DNA from: Paragonimus westermani
Taxonomy: Eukaryota > Platyhelminthes > Trematoda > Plagiorchiida > Troglotrematidae
Assembly (NCBI GenBank): GCA_008508345.1
Contig: QNGE01000901.1
Location: 69,973 to 133,972 of the forward strand
Reading direction: 5' to 3'
Length of the DNA: 64,000 bases
The position numbers were made by a program, and so were the translations under genes. Under the pieces are notes generated by a model. It ran no database searches and was not told the DNA's origin. It saw nothing but the letters and a program-made list of their open reading frames with translations. Shown here piece after piece: positions 38,295 through 50,020 of the stretch; position 1 is the stretch's first letter, and every line of letters begins with the position of its first letter.

Positions 38295-38466
38295 GATAAA
38301 CAGACTGAGAGTAACAACGTTATGAGCAAGTTGTAATACACTATGTTTCAACCAGCTCGGGTGGTCTTCCTCAGGACAACACTCCTGAGGAAGGTCACTC
38401 GAGGTAGTTTAAACGTAGAGTATTACAACTTGCTCATTACGTTGTGTTATTCTCAATCTGTTCATC
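38295..38466. repeat. Imperfect palindrome of about 170 bp (head-to-head repeat ends)
   Basis: The outer arms (38295-38339 and 38420-38466) are inverted copies sharing GAGCAAGTTGTAATAC and nearby bases with a few gaps. The inner arms share TTCCTCAGGA / TCCTGAGGAA around a 6-base centre near 38378. Each half, read away from the centre, is a version of the same ~80-base sequence. That is what two tandem-inverted element termini would give. Confidence 0.75.
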
Positions 38467-40359
38467 AATAACATGCTAAACACGACGCCCAAACTGTTTG
38501 ACTTCAGAGTAACGTAAAATTAGTACGCGAACACTAAGGATTAATCTCGTGGTATGCATCACTTATAGATTGAATGAATAACTGTTTTAACCACGAATGT
38601 ATGCTGACAGTTGCTTCAAACTAACAGAAGGGCTTACCTGCCCAAAGCAAAGCCAGATGAAAGAAATTGCGCTTAGGCACCCTACTTTCAGCAGGTCAAC
38701 CAATAATTCATTCCCACCCAATCACAAACCAACAAAAAACAGACTCAACAGTTTATCAGTAGCCATTCTTGCGGAATGCACAGTAGTTGCATACTAACCA
38801 GTGGCATATTTATTCATAGTGTTCCACATAACGGAAACTGACTAACCGTTGGAGGATGGCTCGCACCACAGCAATCATTTAAATGAAGAAATTAAATTCC
38901 ACCCGTCTCCGTACACGTGTGTAGCACTGGAAGTTGAAGCGTATCACTTTGTACCGTAAAGATAGTTTCGGTGAAACGTCACGAAACACGTAGCGAGTAT
39001 AATAGATGATATTTTTCATAGTCGTATTCATTTGTACATTTTTGATGACTACTTTTCTTTCAGTCAGGCTATTCATTTCGTAATATCCATCCCGGAGCTA
39101 AAACTATAATTCGCTCCGCGTTCCGCTAACTTGCCGTGTTTTCCTCTGCACACTATTTTCCAGGGTAGATACCAAAACATGGGAGTCAGCGCGCTGTCTT
39201 TGTTCTCATCATCGATCGGTTTTGGACAGCGAGAACTGATTGGGCAGTAATGTGTTTTACCTACTTCAGTAACCCTAATTACTTTTCCTAAGCGTGCTCA
39301 CATCCCTCTCTGAACCTCCCGCCTGCGTACCACTGACAGAAAACAAAAATTTGTCTGTTCATGCATTTTACCATTTACAGAGAGATGCCGCATCAAATCC
39401 CAACTAAACCCCTAGTACGACCCCTAACTAACGACTTTTATGTGACTATTTCACCAGTCAGAGACATTTTGTCGAACATAGTGGGCCAGGATCTTTAGTG
39501 CTCATTACTTACTCTGACGTTATCCAGAATACGATCCAGTCTTGTTCATATCCTTGCTTCATATAGTACCCAGATGAATTCATAAACAAATGTTTCGATC
39601 AAATATGCAGATGATATGATGTTCGGCACCAAACACCACGATCACTGATCTGTATCCGTTCCATAGAGGTGTTTGTACAAAAAATCCTATCAACCAGAGT
39701 CCCCCAGTCTATTAATTAACACATCCAAATGTGTTCATCTGTTGCTTTCCTTCTTATAAGGCATTCAGTAATTGCCTCTTCACCCACCGAACCTTTACCA
39801 TGGATTCTGTTGTTGAGCACAATAGTGCGTAACTCGAGCTTAACATCTCAATTGTCCTTCCATCGCTGAATAGATAAGTGAGTAAAAAATTAATACTTCA
39901 TTCCAGGTAGATGCAAAAACAGAGCAGACTTGAATGGGTGTAACTAAGTGCACATAAGTGACGACGTACTTGTGTCACGCACAATTTCTGTAATACATCG
40001 GATCTTAGCATTAGTAACCACTTTGAACTCAACGGAAATATAAATTTAGTATTCCGAGCAGTCATTCTGCGATCACCAAGTATCTTTTTCCAAACCCCAC
40101 TCATTAAATAGATCAAGCAACCAACAATAACTCGTCGTGTTTTCTATGCAACTCAAGAGATTTCAGTCGACATGAACTTTTGAAAAGGCGCAACATATAT
40201 GACTGTACGCAAAGATAAGTCATATATCAGAGATACACATAACCCGTCTTTTTCAATAGATGCAATCCACTGTGAAGTACACTGCCCATAATCTAAGGTA
40301 CCTGTTCACATACTGATGGCTATGATTAGAAAATGACGTATAACGTTCCATCCACTTAC

Positions 40360-40650
40360 GACAAAATTCCGGATGTCCATTGCCCGATATGTACATCGCA
40401 GGAATTGTTGTTTGAGACTGGCGTCTGTACGAATTATTACCGTCTCGTCTGGTGAACCAAGCACGCAGTAATGCCTTGTGGTCCTCAGGCACACTTTCTG
40501 GCAGTTCCAATGGCTTTGGAACAGATCTCATAAGCCGAATTGTGGGTTGATCGATCAACGATTCCCAATCGATACGATCCAAATAGCATAAATTCGGGTT
40601 TCCTGTAATTAAAATGCTCGGATGTCCGATTCGTTTAAGTGAAGTGAAAC
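40360..40650 (-). CDS. EGFR: EGFR-like receptor, end of L2 domain
   Basis: Starts after GGAGTTTATAG with GT completing Gly, then FTSLKRIGHPSILITGNPNLCY and the WESL turn. This aligns with EGFR [22 protein letters not shown]...INWKKL, the end of domain III and the first Cys that starts domain IV. The following ~60 residues (PKPLELPES to TIPAMYISGN) are longer than the EGFR loop and charged. The exon ends HPEFC plus C|GTAAGT, phase 1; the next exon supplies GT to make Arg. Confidence 0.93.
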
Positions 40651-43600
40651 CTATAAACTCCAAATATTGATTTGAATTAATGTTGATTGCTCGCGTTTGC
40701 TGAACATTCGGGCTGGCTGGTCAGGGATGTGTGAGAGAGGGAGAGAGGGAACGAGAAACGGAACGCCAGTCTGTATGATCTCTACGGCACATACGGTTGG
40801 AAAACATGTAAATTAAGTAGGTGGACAGTTGGTTGTCGTTACTAATAATTATAGTGACAGTTTTCTGTTTCATCTTACTCACTGTGCATCGCCAGACAAA
40901 GACATTGTGAAATTCGCAAAATACCAATTAAATCGCAAGCACCCATCTGTACGACCAAGATTCGTGACCTGGCTACTTACCTCACATATTTAGCATAATC
41001 ACAGAACCCTTCCACTTTAAACAGGTACTTGTTTCCAGCTGCATTACTGTTTCCGTTTACCAGACAGTGATTATTGTTATTAATTTCTACATTTGTGCAC
41101 TATATACAACTACTTATGAGTAACGTGTAAAAGTATTAGGCATCGCCCATACACAAAGTTTTAGGGAAAAATGCATCCCACCGCTAAGCTATTTAATGAT
41201 TTTGCAATTACTCCAGTTCTTTTAATTGAAATTACCAAATCCCCAAATAGGAGGTAAACAAGCCATATTATTTTCGTACTTTCCTTAGCTGTTACGCTTC
41301 CTTTCCCCCACATGTTGGAATCGGTCAGCAGTCTTTTCTTCACGGGGAAAAACTGTTTGCAAAAACCATTTCCTATCACTGCAAAACTGATATCCCATCT
41401 AACTAGAATGTTAATAAGCATGATACGGAATTTAGTGTGTTCGCCATAATCCTAGCCCGATTCCCTTTTTTGAGTCGTGTGGCGGTGATACACAAGTCAA
41501 AATGAGTCACCGGGTTTTAATTGATTTCAGGCCCATGAGATTAGTATAATCAAAAAGTAGTCTGGTGATCAGATATAGTAGGGCTCTGATCTTAGACCAA
41601 AACTGTCTGATTTGAAGCTCATTCAGTTCACCATCTTTCAATAAACTCAAGCAAGGAAGAATCAGCTACCACACCACTACCAATTGATTACAATCAAAAA
41701 CTGTCCAGCCAAATTCCCGCAGGTTAAAACGATACGCCATTCTCAATGTAAGACGTCCCGATATCCGTTTCCGGTGTTCCGGTCCCAAATTTTTACGGTA
41801 GAGTTGAGTTTTTACTTCTCTAGACAACATTCAACAAACCTCCCATTCTTACTTTGCGACACACTCATCTATGTAAAATTGGTTAACAATAGAGTGCGAG
41901 AATTGTCACAGAATTGTGGCTTATTTAATCACATAACTCCACTATGAAATTTGTATGGGTGGACATCAAGCCTTGAGATGACATGACGATGCATTTGCAT
42001 ACTGATCGACATTAGTTCACGTAAAAGCACTGCATACATGCCGTGTGTAATTTTCGTTGATTTACCAACTGGTCTTACCAGGAATACACAGACGGTAAAT
42101 GTTGATATTTCTCAGATGGGTAGAGAATCGGTACTCTTATTTCAGCGAAGATGGGTCATGTATTTTAGACGTCTGAGTGAACGGTTTAATCAGTTTGTCT
42201 TTTTGTCAGACACTTTTTACTCAGCTATATGAACCACCAAATTGAAATGCTGTTGAATGTGCCCAGTCGAGCACTCATACTGACTTCTCTTAGTTAGAGT
42301 CTTCCCACTCACAGGATATTCAAGCCGTATGTACATTTGGAAATAAAGATGGTAAAAAGTGTGAAGTTGCTCCGAAGTGGGCCGATTTTTCTTCTCGTGT
42401 ACCAATACCGTTTCATCAACAGAGTGAATCTCCCATGGCCTCTTGTCCTTGTCCGGAGCGAACAGATTACGTTGTCACGGTCAGTATCTTAGCAGCCATC
42501 CTTGCAACCGATCTGACCCTTCTAAAATTAGTGACAAATCGTAGGATCCACTATCGTAATTCGCTCCCTTGTGATTAACCCGTATAAATGTGTTGTATTT
42601 AGCCTGTCGATGATTCACTGAAAACGAGCTTGTTCGCTACACGTTTCTCTTATGTTTAACCCTAGTATTTTCATGCAACTTAAACAATACCGAGTTGGTT
42701 CACTCCTGATGAACAGTGTGATAAACGAATGAAGGTTACCTCTAAGAGCAAATGAGAAGTGAGGGATTGATGAATTAGTAGCACTCATTTTTGATCACGT
42801 GAAAGATAAGAACTCGGAGACAAACAATGAATTTTTAAATCAACCTGAGTCGGCTTAATTTTGTGGGTTTGTGTGGCACAAATACTGGAGAGTTATGTGA
42901 AGTTTACCGTCACTTAAGACAGTGAAAACCTATACACACAAGAGGCCTATAGCGCGGTTCACAAAACCAAATAGAGCTGGTCTATAGCGAGAACACGGGG
43001 AACAGGCTGGAACTAACTGGATATTTCAGTTACTTTGATGCCTTAGCGAATATCTCCCAGAAAATACACGTAAAACCAAATGGATAGATGGTGCGTATCC
43101 AGCAGTAGGCTTCTGTTGTGAATTGCTTTCCGCTTCATTATAGCCTAACGGATGACGAGCTTTCGTACTTAGTACTTAGTAAACCACGAAGAAGGTCAAC
43201 CATGACAGACAGTACGGAAAGTCTATCATCTGCACCTAACCTGTCCTCGGTCGTACTGTGCTGTTGGCACAGGCACCAACATATTTCCACGCCACTCACA
43301 TGAGGCTGTTGGTTTGCACACCGGATTTTGTAGCCGGGCCAACACCTCGTGGACGATTGTTAGTAACCTGGATGTTTCAGCCCTGTTTCCAGCTGTCAAG
43401 GCATCCGTCACACTGCTACTCAGACGGCACTCGCTCTAGCACCCGAGGCAGGGCTTGTCGGACCTATCCAGCCGTTCGAAGGATGACGAAGGTCAGAGCC
43501 TGCGCTAGTTTGAGTGGGCCCATCCCGTACCCGCTGACAGAAGACCGGTTTGTCAGATGAGATGCACTCATCGTGTACGTGTTTACCAGCGCCCTTATCG

Positions 43601-45789
43601 GCTTGGTAATCGGGTTCAGGCCCACTAGCCTTGTTTATTATCTGTTCCTGGCAGTTTTGTGTCCTTCCACCCGGTAACAGCCAAACAATCAATCTATCTG
43701 TCAGCCTACCTACACCCACATTAGCCATGAGGCCCCGTCCTCTGTTGAAACCCCAAGATTCCCCTTGGGAGATATTAAACTGATATGAGGACATGCAAAA
43801 GTGATATCGGGACGTCTTACTTTGGGGAAGGTATAGACACAAAGTTCGCTGTTGTTCAAGCTAACTAGTTGAACATATCTTTGCTATGGTCAAAAATGTT
43901 TCCCCCGATCTATGCTCTGACGTGTCATTTGTGTTGACGGCTCCGTCAAAGACCTAGCATTAGGCACGGCCTAACAGATTTATTAAATCATTCTAACATG
44001 TCTACTTGTGAGGCACAAAAAGGATCAACGTTTGGCAATGTTGTTGGGTTCCCACAAGAGCGAAACTCGAGACAGAGTGCTTTCTTGAAAGTGCTCTTTC
44101 AAATAGTTTGCTTGAATAGAAAAGCTTCAATGTTAACAACTTAACTCGTCTGCTTATCATTCATTGTTTGGTTACCAAGCTAGCACAGAAATATCCGACT
44201 TGCACGAACTCCTTGGTTTGTTTACTACTTAAGCAACTGGTTCAACGACGTCCCTCTTCGTGTTCATCACGGATTGAATCTGGCGGTCATTCATCACTCC
44301 CCGCCACAAACTATTCATGCTTCGCGTACCTCGGCTCGATTTGCATCAGGACTTTTGCAACCTACCTGAAAAAAACGGAATTTTAATGTCCTTCTTCCCT
44401 GTCCTTATGTAACTCGCTGTTGAATTCCGCGTTGGCCAAAACCTACCGCACAATAGATAATAGTTGAATGACCTTCTTAAAAGTACCAACTGTATCATCA
44501 GGAATACAGAAATAGTCATGGAGTTTTTATAAGATCGCCCAATGAGAAGTAAATCTCAGAAGGATCAGAACAACACGCTCATTCCGGCATCATCGCATGT
44601 AACTTCAAAGTAACTGACAGTCTGACATTCGAATGATACACATCTGTATTTAGGCATGCTTGACAAACCCACGAGCCAACCAGGTTTTCATACGGAACGG
44701 ATTAAAACCACAAGTTGTTTACTCTGAACCATGATCCTTGGAAGAGGTATCCACGTCTTTGTAATGTACTCCATGAAAATTGGACTATATATCCAGACAG
44801 AATTATGGGTCAAGAAGGAAACGCAACAGAAAGTGAATAATTGTCTACCAGTTCCAAAGGTTGTAACCACCATCATATGACGAGCGACTGTCGTCTGCTG
44901 GCTGGCCTCCTCCCTTCGAAGTTCATTCTACTGGCACCTCCATGCACCGATTCCGTCTCGATTAAATTCTATCTCATAACACAAGCCCAAATATGTCACT
45001 GACGAATTCAATAAACATATTTCTCATCCCACATTAGTAATTGTTCATTTCTTGGGTCTCTTTTTTCGCATTCTCAGACTTCAACCACTACAAGCTGTTC
45101 AGCATCAGCCGCACCGATTTTGTAGTAGACACTGAATTAAAATGTTACGGATATTTTGAAGCATTGCAAGAAAACAAATCGCTATTCGTATTATTTGTTT
45201 CAAAATAACAAAACAGCACTTCATTCCCATCGCTTCATCTGCACGATGCGAGTTGGCTTTGTTTAAATGGAGCACGACAACATACCCAGACGTCTTGAGT
45301 ATTTTAAAAACTTCTTGAACGCAACGCTACATCTTTTCTTCCTAGTGACATTATGTGGAACTGTATGCCTGTAAGGTTTGGCTTTATGACAATGAGCTCA
45401 GAGCCAAAATATCAAGGGTCGGTTTGGGGACTGCAGTGTTAGGTGTTGACTCATGCTCGGCTATAATGTTGAGTGGGGACTACACAACTGGTTAGCATAG
45501 TGTAGACACTTGAGCATGAAGTTACCATAGCAATCTGAAAAGGTCTCCTAACTTCGTCACAAATGCATTTCCTGTCGTACAAATAATTTGTTTTGAATAT
45601 AAAACACCTGAACAAAATTCACTTGATTTCTGTTGCAAAAGTCGGTTACTGTGCACCCATTTAAAGGAAAAGAGGTCAACGAATACGGTTGCTGCGTAAT
45701 TTTGTCCCTAAAGGTGTTGCGAGCGAATCGTAACTAGAAACAGGTTTCGCAACCATAACAATCCAGTCATTTAAGACCAGTTCACTCAC
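40651..45789 (-). other. Receptor intron(s), 5.1 kb
   Basis: Bounded by G|GTGAGT at 45789 and GTTTATAG at 40651. The tentative 57-base exon at 42079-42135 would split it in two. A more GC-rich patch at about 43.2-43.8 kb has longer ORFs on both strands but no motif I recognise. Confidence 0.75.
42079..42135 (-). CDS. EGFR-like receptor, possible 57-base L2 exon (tentative)
   Basis: Between the exons at 45.8 and 40.5 kb the L2 domain lacks about 20 residues that EGFR has. This 57-base stretch would fill the gap. It has two bases completing Glu (G|AG), then YRFSTHLRNINIYRLCIP, then G|GTAAGA, a strong donor in the required phase 1. The acceptor (GCTGAAATAAG) is only fair. The hydrophobic spacing (L-x-x-I-x-I-x-x-L-x-I) fits an L-domain turn, but similarity to EGFR is weak. 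Splicing 45790 directly to 40650 would also stay in frame. Confidence 0.35.
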
Positions 45790-45962
45790 CTCCACCAATT
45801 TCCTTTAGTTCGCGTAGAAACGTGAAGTTTTTCAACCATGGCGCGTCAGATCCGGCACTTATGTAAACCACACCGGTTACTTTCTGCAAGTGAGACAGTC
45901 CTTCCATCAAATCCTCCCACTGAACGCCTTCCGTAGCTTCGGTCAAATTGTAAAACGGGTCA
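45790..45962 (-). CDS. EGFR: EGFR-like receptor, second L2-domain exon
   Basis: Begins after TCTTTTTCCAAG with T that completes Gly, then DPFYNLTEATEGVQWEDL. It continues through HLQKVTGVVYIS and ends FLRELKEIGG. The pattern of L-x-x-I/V-x-G followed by a hydrophobic strand and then FL-x-x-L-x-x-I is the repeated turn of a receptor L domain; EGFR has [20 protein letters not shown] here. Sequons NLT and NFT are present. The donor is G|GTGAGT, phase 1. L domains in this family make the ligand-binding face. Confidence 0.92.
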
Positions 45963-47871
45963 CTTGGAAAAAGAAAGATTCATGGTCGATTAGATTAACG
46001 TACAGAAACACCGAATAAAGTGTAACTATCGAAATAACGCAATTCAAATCAAACTTGGTACTGGAGCTCGCCCATGAGCTTAACAGAGAAAACCAGGACC
46101 GAACGAAAGCAAACACTATTTTCCGTCGCAAAGCACTATTAGGGGATCTATTTTTCTATCCAAAACCGCTTCCTTTTCCGAAAAAATAACTTCATTCAAT
46201 CAGAATGAGCGGAAATCTCACGGACATTCGTGAGTTAAATTTTGCTGTTTCTTACCTTTCCCTGTTTTTCCTTAACGCATACGTTGTTGTTGCGGAAAAA
46301 AGTTGCTTTTTACATCTCACCTTTGATTCGTCTTAGGAGCAATTAACGGGGATAGTTGCGTTATTCTTGGAACGTGGGCATTCCGTACTAGTTATTACGA
46401 GGAGGCAAATCCGATTTATCTCAAGTGCATTAATATACCGTGGATGAACCAGCATATTCTGTCGCGGTGTGTAGGTAATCCTATCAGCATGTCAGTAAAT
46501 ACACCTTGCAATACTCCGAACGGTCTTATATTGAACAGAAACCAGAAAAACTCGCAGACATATGATAGTCCAACTATAAATTTAGCTTTTGATGTAGCAT
46601 CTGGAAACTGAACGTTGATTGTTTAACTGATCATTTTTGGCGTTGTGATTCGGATTTTTCTTCATCACGAAAGTCTGTTGTGAAATTCAGTCCGATAAGT
46701 GGCCAAACCACTTTAAAACCAACATTACTGGTTTAAAATGCAACATCTAATGAATAGCGTTTGTGTGGTAACGGAATGATTAAAGTTATTTTCTGTCCAG
46801 GATTCCCCGAAATTATAATCAGCATTCAAACCAAAAAATCCAGATTGCGCATTCCTGCTATGCACATATCATTTTAAACTAGTACCATCCCTTTTGCTGA
46901 AGAAGACGTCCAAGGAACAGAAAGTGTTTCCTGTACACGGCTGGACAGTAAATTTAATTCTCGGGCAAATGCAGTTGATTACAATTAGAACATCTGCCTT
47001 GTTGACAACCAAGTTTGTAATCGATAAAATGACATGAACCGACTGCAAGCAGCATGGGAATTATGAACCCATAAGAAAAACTTTGAGTTTTGATTTTAAT
47101 TATACAGCGCTATGACGCTTGGATCACAGATAAACCCACCGTAACACACAGGAAACTGGCTTCAATGATGCAATCAATGGCAGGTGATCAGAGGACGTTG
47201 TGGCACCACATAATATTGAGACCAGTGTTGATTTTTCGCAGTATAAATGATAAATTTTCCAATGGCATATTAGTTTATGTAAACTGTTCTCAGGTTGATG
47301 CACAATAGTAGCGATAGGCCAATGACAATCTCTCTTTTGACCCCACTACATGCAGTTTTTAACCGCTCCCAGACTACTACCATTCTACTGAATTGAACGC
47401 CTATCGGTTTTCACTTAACCGCAGCGGCACAACGTACTCTTCGTAAAAACCTATTGAAATGATATTTCTGTATCGACCGCCAACAACTGCATTTACTTGG
47501 TAGTTATGTCTGCAGTACAGCGTGACTATCCTTTGGGCTGTAAACGGCTACAGACTTCAGGCAACCCGTTACTGCAGAATTCATACATATCAACATCTGC
47601 GGCAGGTTAACCGTCAAGTAAGAACCGAGAAAGCGACATCTGCAGGTCCCATCATGACCAAAGAAGTATTAAAGACGGTTAGGAATAAACTGGAAAATGC
47701 GGTAAACTTATCTGTTGTTCAAACCAGATATCGTTTTTGTGAAAAAACGTCACAGTAGGAACAGTGTTTGAACAACATTAAGGTTGCGCGGCCACAATGT
47801 TTGTTATGACATGCTTTCGCAGCCTGCTGTCATATTTGACTGACACAGCTAGTCCAATCGAGACAACTCAC
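45963..47871 (-). other. Receptor intron, 1.9 kb
   Basis: Bounded by GG|GTGAGT at 47871 and TTTTTCCAAG at 45963. Nothing else seen. Confidence 0.9.
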
Positions 47872-47965
47872 CCGACAAATGATTGTCTGGACAGTTTGAT
47901 GTCACCTTCAAACGTGGTGCAATTCCGCATCGCTCTTAATGAGCTTCTGTGTAGGTAATCGATGC
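47872..47965 (-). CDS. EGFR: EGFR-like receptor, first L2-domain exon
   Basis: A 94-base exon too short to show up as a long ORF. It reads IDYLHRSSLRAMRNCTTFEGD followed by IKLSRQSFVG. It aligns with the start of EGFR domain III: the N-C-T-x-x-x-G-D/x-L motif where a conserved Cys and a sequon open the beta-helix. The acceptor is GAAGATCAAAG and the first two bases complete Gly. The donor GG|GTGAGT is strong and leaves phase 2, completed by T in the next exon. Both phases match their neighbours, which supports the call independently of homology. Confidence 0.9.
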
Positions 47966-49589
47966 CTTTGATCTTCTCAATATCTTTGAACGTACAGACT
48001 TAAAGGAAAGGGGGGACAAAGAATGCAATTGGATAGTTTGATATAGAACCACCAACAAAAAATTGAATTTTGTCGGCACAATAAAACTTTCCAGAAAAAC
48101 TGACTGATGCGTTAAATTTCATCGGTTTTCAAATTGTGGCAGCTAGGTTTGCAATGCCTAACACTCCTTAATTATACGGTTTAAACCCTAATGACTTTGT
48201 CCCGGTTTTGTTGTTTTGCATTATTCATCAGGCAGACAAATGTCAGCTCGGTTATATGAAAATGTCGCGGTAATGATGTTATATTCTCATTTTTGTCATC
48301 TCCTCCATGTTGAACAAATAAGCCCAGTGATAATGTGTTCATTTGACTCTGTGTTAACTAAAATACTACCACGATCAACATCACAATGGACAGCTTGACC
48401 CCCATCACACGCCTACATCATAAGGTCGGATCATATTTCGTTTTGTTAGATATTCATGCCTAATTAGTTGATCGACCACTATGTCAGTATTATAGTCACT
48501 ATCTTGTGATTGAAAGAATCCGAGTGATTGCATCAGATCATATTGTAAAATGTTATCAGTGTCCATTTTACAAAATATTTCACTAAAATTACCTACTCGA
48601 TAAGTCATTTCAATCAAATTATTCCAAGTTCCTTATTTTTACAGTCTCCATCTAGTTATGGATAAGGTCAACTATTGATTTGTAAACAGTTTTGGCACCT
48701 GGTATATTACAGTATTGAGCAACTTGCCTATAGCTTAGCCCATCTGAATGTGGACCAACCAAAATTATTCAACACGCAAGCGAACTGACAAGAACCAATC
48801 TCAATCGTACCTCTTGATAACATTTAGGCCAACAAGACCTGTTTAGTCCTCGTATAGATTGGATCTTTTCAAACTTCTGCTTATGGTCTGTATTAACTGG
48901 ATCACCACATTTATGCGCAGAATGTCCTGATTTATGAACCAAGAAAGCTCAACTAGTTAGAATGAACTATTAAAATAGACACAGTGTGACAGTTTCTACA
49001 AAAGTTTCTGCGCAGATTAGGGACACAATTTTAGTGGTTTCCAAATTTTACTGGCAAGTACTTTACCCAACATATCCCTTAAAGAAATATTCTTAGCAGA
49101 AGGATATTTCGTGGCCGAATGACGTCCACAACTGGTACTGACAGTCAGAACAGTTGGTGGCTAAATGCAGCTGGTCAATAGGAAATTTTCTCATTTAAAG
49201 TCTTATTCAAATGGGGCACGTCATTTGTCATATGGTGTCTTTCAATGGTGCATGCTATCTTCAGGCTGTCAGCTGGATCTTATAAGCGTAATACAAAAAA
49301 CCACTGTTTTCCGTAGCTGAACATTTCAGAGATTGTTCTTGAACACCTCATGTATGTGGTCAAGACAACGTGAGAAACCCGATTTCGTAGATCACACTGC
49401 AAACATCGTCAACCGATCGATCTGCTGACAATTGTTTCGTGTATCGCTATATCAGGTAACACAGCCGGAGTTTATGTGCTTCTTCTGTATTGTTGTAGCT
49501 GAATAGAACTTATGAAACAGTCACCAGAAAATATTCATGCGTGTGGATCTGACATAAAGGGTTTGTCTAAGAACGATGCATTCTGTTAC
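47966..49589 (-). other. Receptor intron, 1.6 kb
   Basis: Bounded by G|GTAACA at 49589 and AGATCAAAG at 47966. Nothing else seen. Confidence 0.9.
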
Positions 49590-49700
49590 CTTTTGGGCAA
49601 ATTCCGTTGGGACAAGGGACACATTTCCCACTTTTGTTGTCATACGTTCCAGGTCGTGTACATTTTGGTACACAGATGTCTCCATCTTGAAGGAACGATT
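49590..49700 (-). CDS. EGFR: EGFR-like receptor, end of cysteine-rich domain 1
   Basis: The acceptor is TTCATTCACACAG and two bases (AA) complete Lys from the previous exon. The peptide runs SFLQDGDICVPKC, then TYDNKSGKCVPC and GICPK. This matches EGFR C-VKKC...GSCV...C-KKC...CRKVCNG, the last modules before the L2 domain. One N-glycosylation sequon (NKS) is visible. The donor is G|GTAACA, a weaker site, phase 1. The next exon completes Gly (G|GC), so the frame is kept. Confidence 0.9.
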
Positions 49701-50020
49701 CTGTGTGAATGAAGTAGAATATGACATACAATAGTTTTTCAATAAAGTAACTGACTGCTTCTGTTGCACTCACGTCACTTCACCGAGCCTAACGCAGTAA
49801 TCGGAATTGTTTAAAAAGGAGAGTCGGTATGCTTTCATACAGAAATAATGGAAAAACTGGTATAAGGCGAGTGTTACGGCAAGTTTCAGTAAAATGGTAC
49901 AAGTGAAAATCCCAAATGAAATGTATGTAAATGTGCATTTCACGGATTCTAACATCAACGCACCTAGTTAGTGTTTAAATGGTCCACCGCAAGTAATTCA
50001 CTTTTGTACGGTGAATCAGC

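Larger units (their letters stand above)
31129..40359 (-). other. Receptor intron, 9.2 kb, with LINE, SINE-like and palindromic repeats
   Basis: Bounded by C|GTAAGT at 40359 and TCTCTCCAG at 31129. Contains an AT run at 31758-31775, a LINE scrap at 32 kb, tRNA-like boxes at 33.8 kb, a TGA microsatellite at 37.7 kb and a large palindrome at 38.3-38.5 kb. No exon that would fit between the flanking phase-1 sites was recognised. Confidence 0.85.

Noticed and set aside
40982..41070. Minus-strand reading NKYLFKVEGFCDYAKYV before a GTAAGT donor
   Set aside because: Looks exon-like, but no acceptor is convincing, the phase does not match the receptor and no family is recognised.
41236..41288. Possible L2 exon reading KIIWLVYLLFGDL on the minus strand
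   Set aside because: Hydrophobic pattern fits, but the donor (GTAATT) is weak and leaves phase 0, which cannot join the next exon starting with GT in phase 1; the acceptor has no pyrimidine tract.
42310..42365. Reading HTFYHLYFQMYIRLEYP before a good GTGAGT donor
   Set aside because: Ends in phase 0 in its open frame, incompatible with both neighbouring exons.
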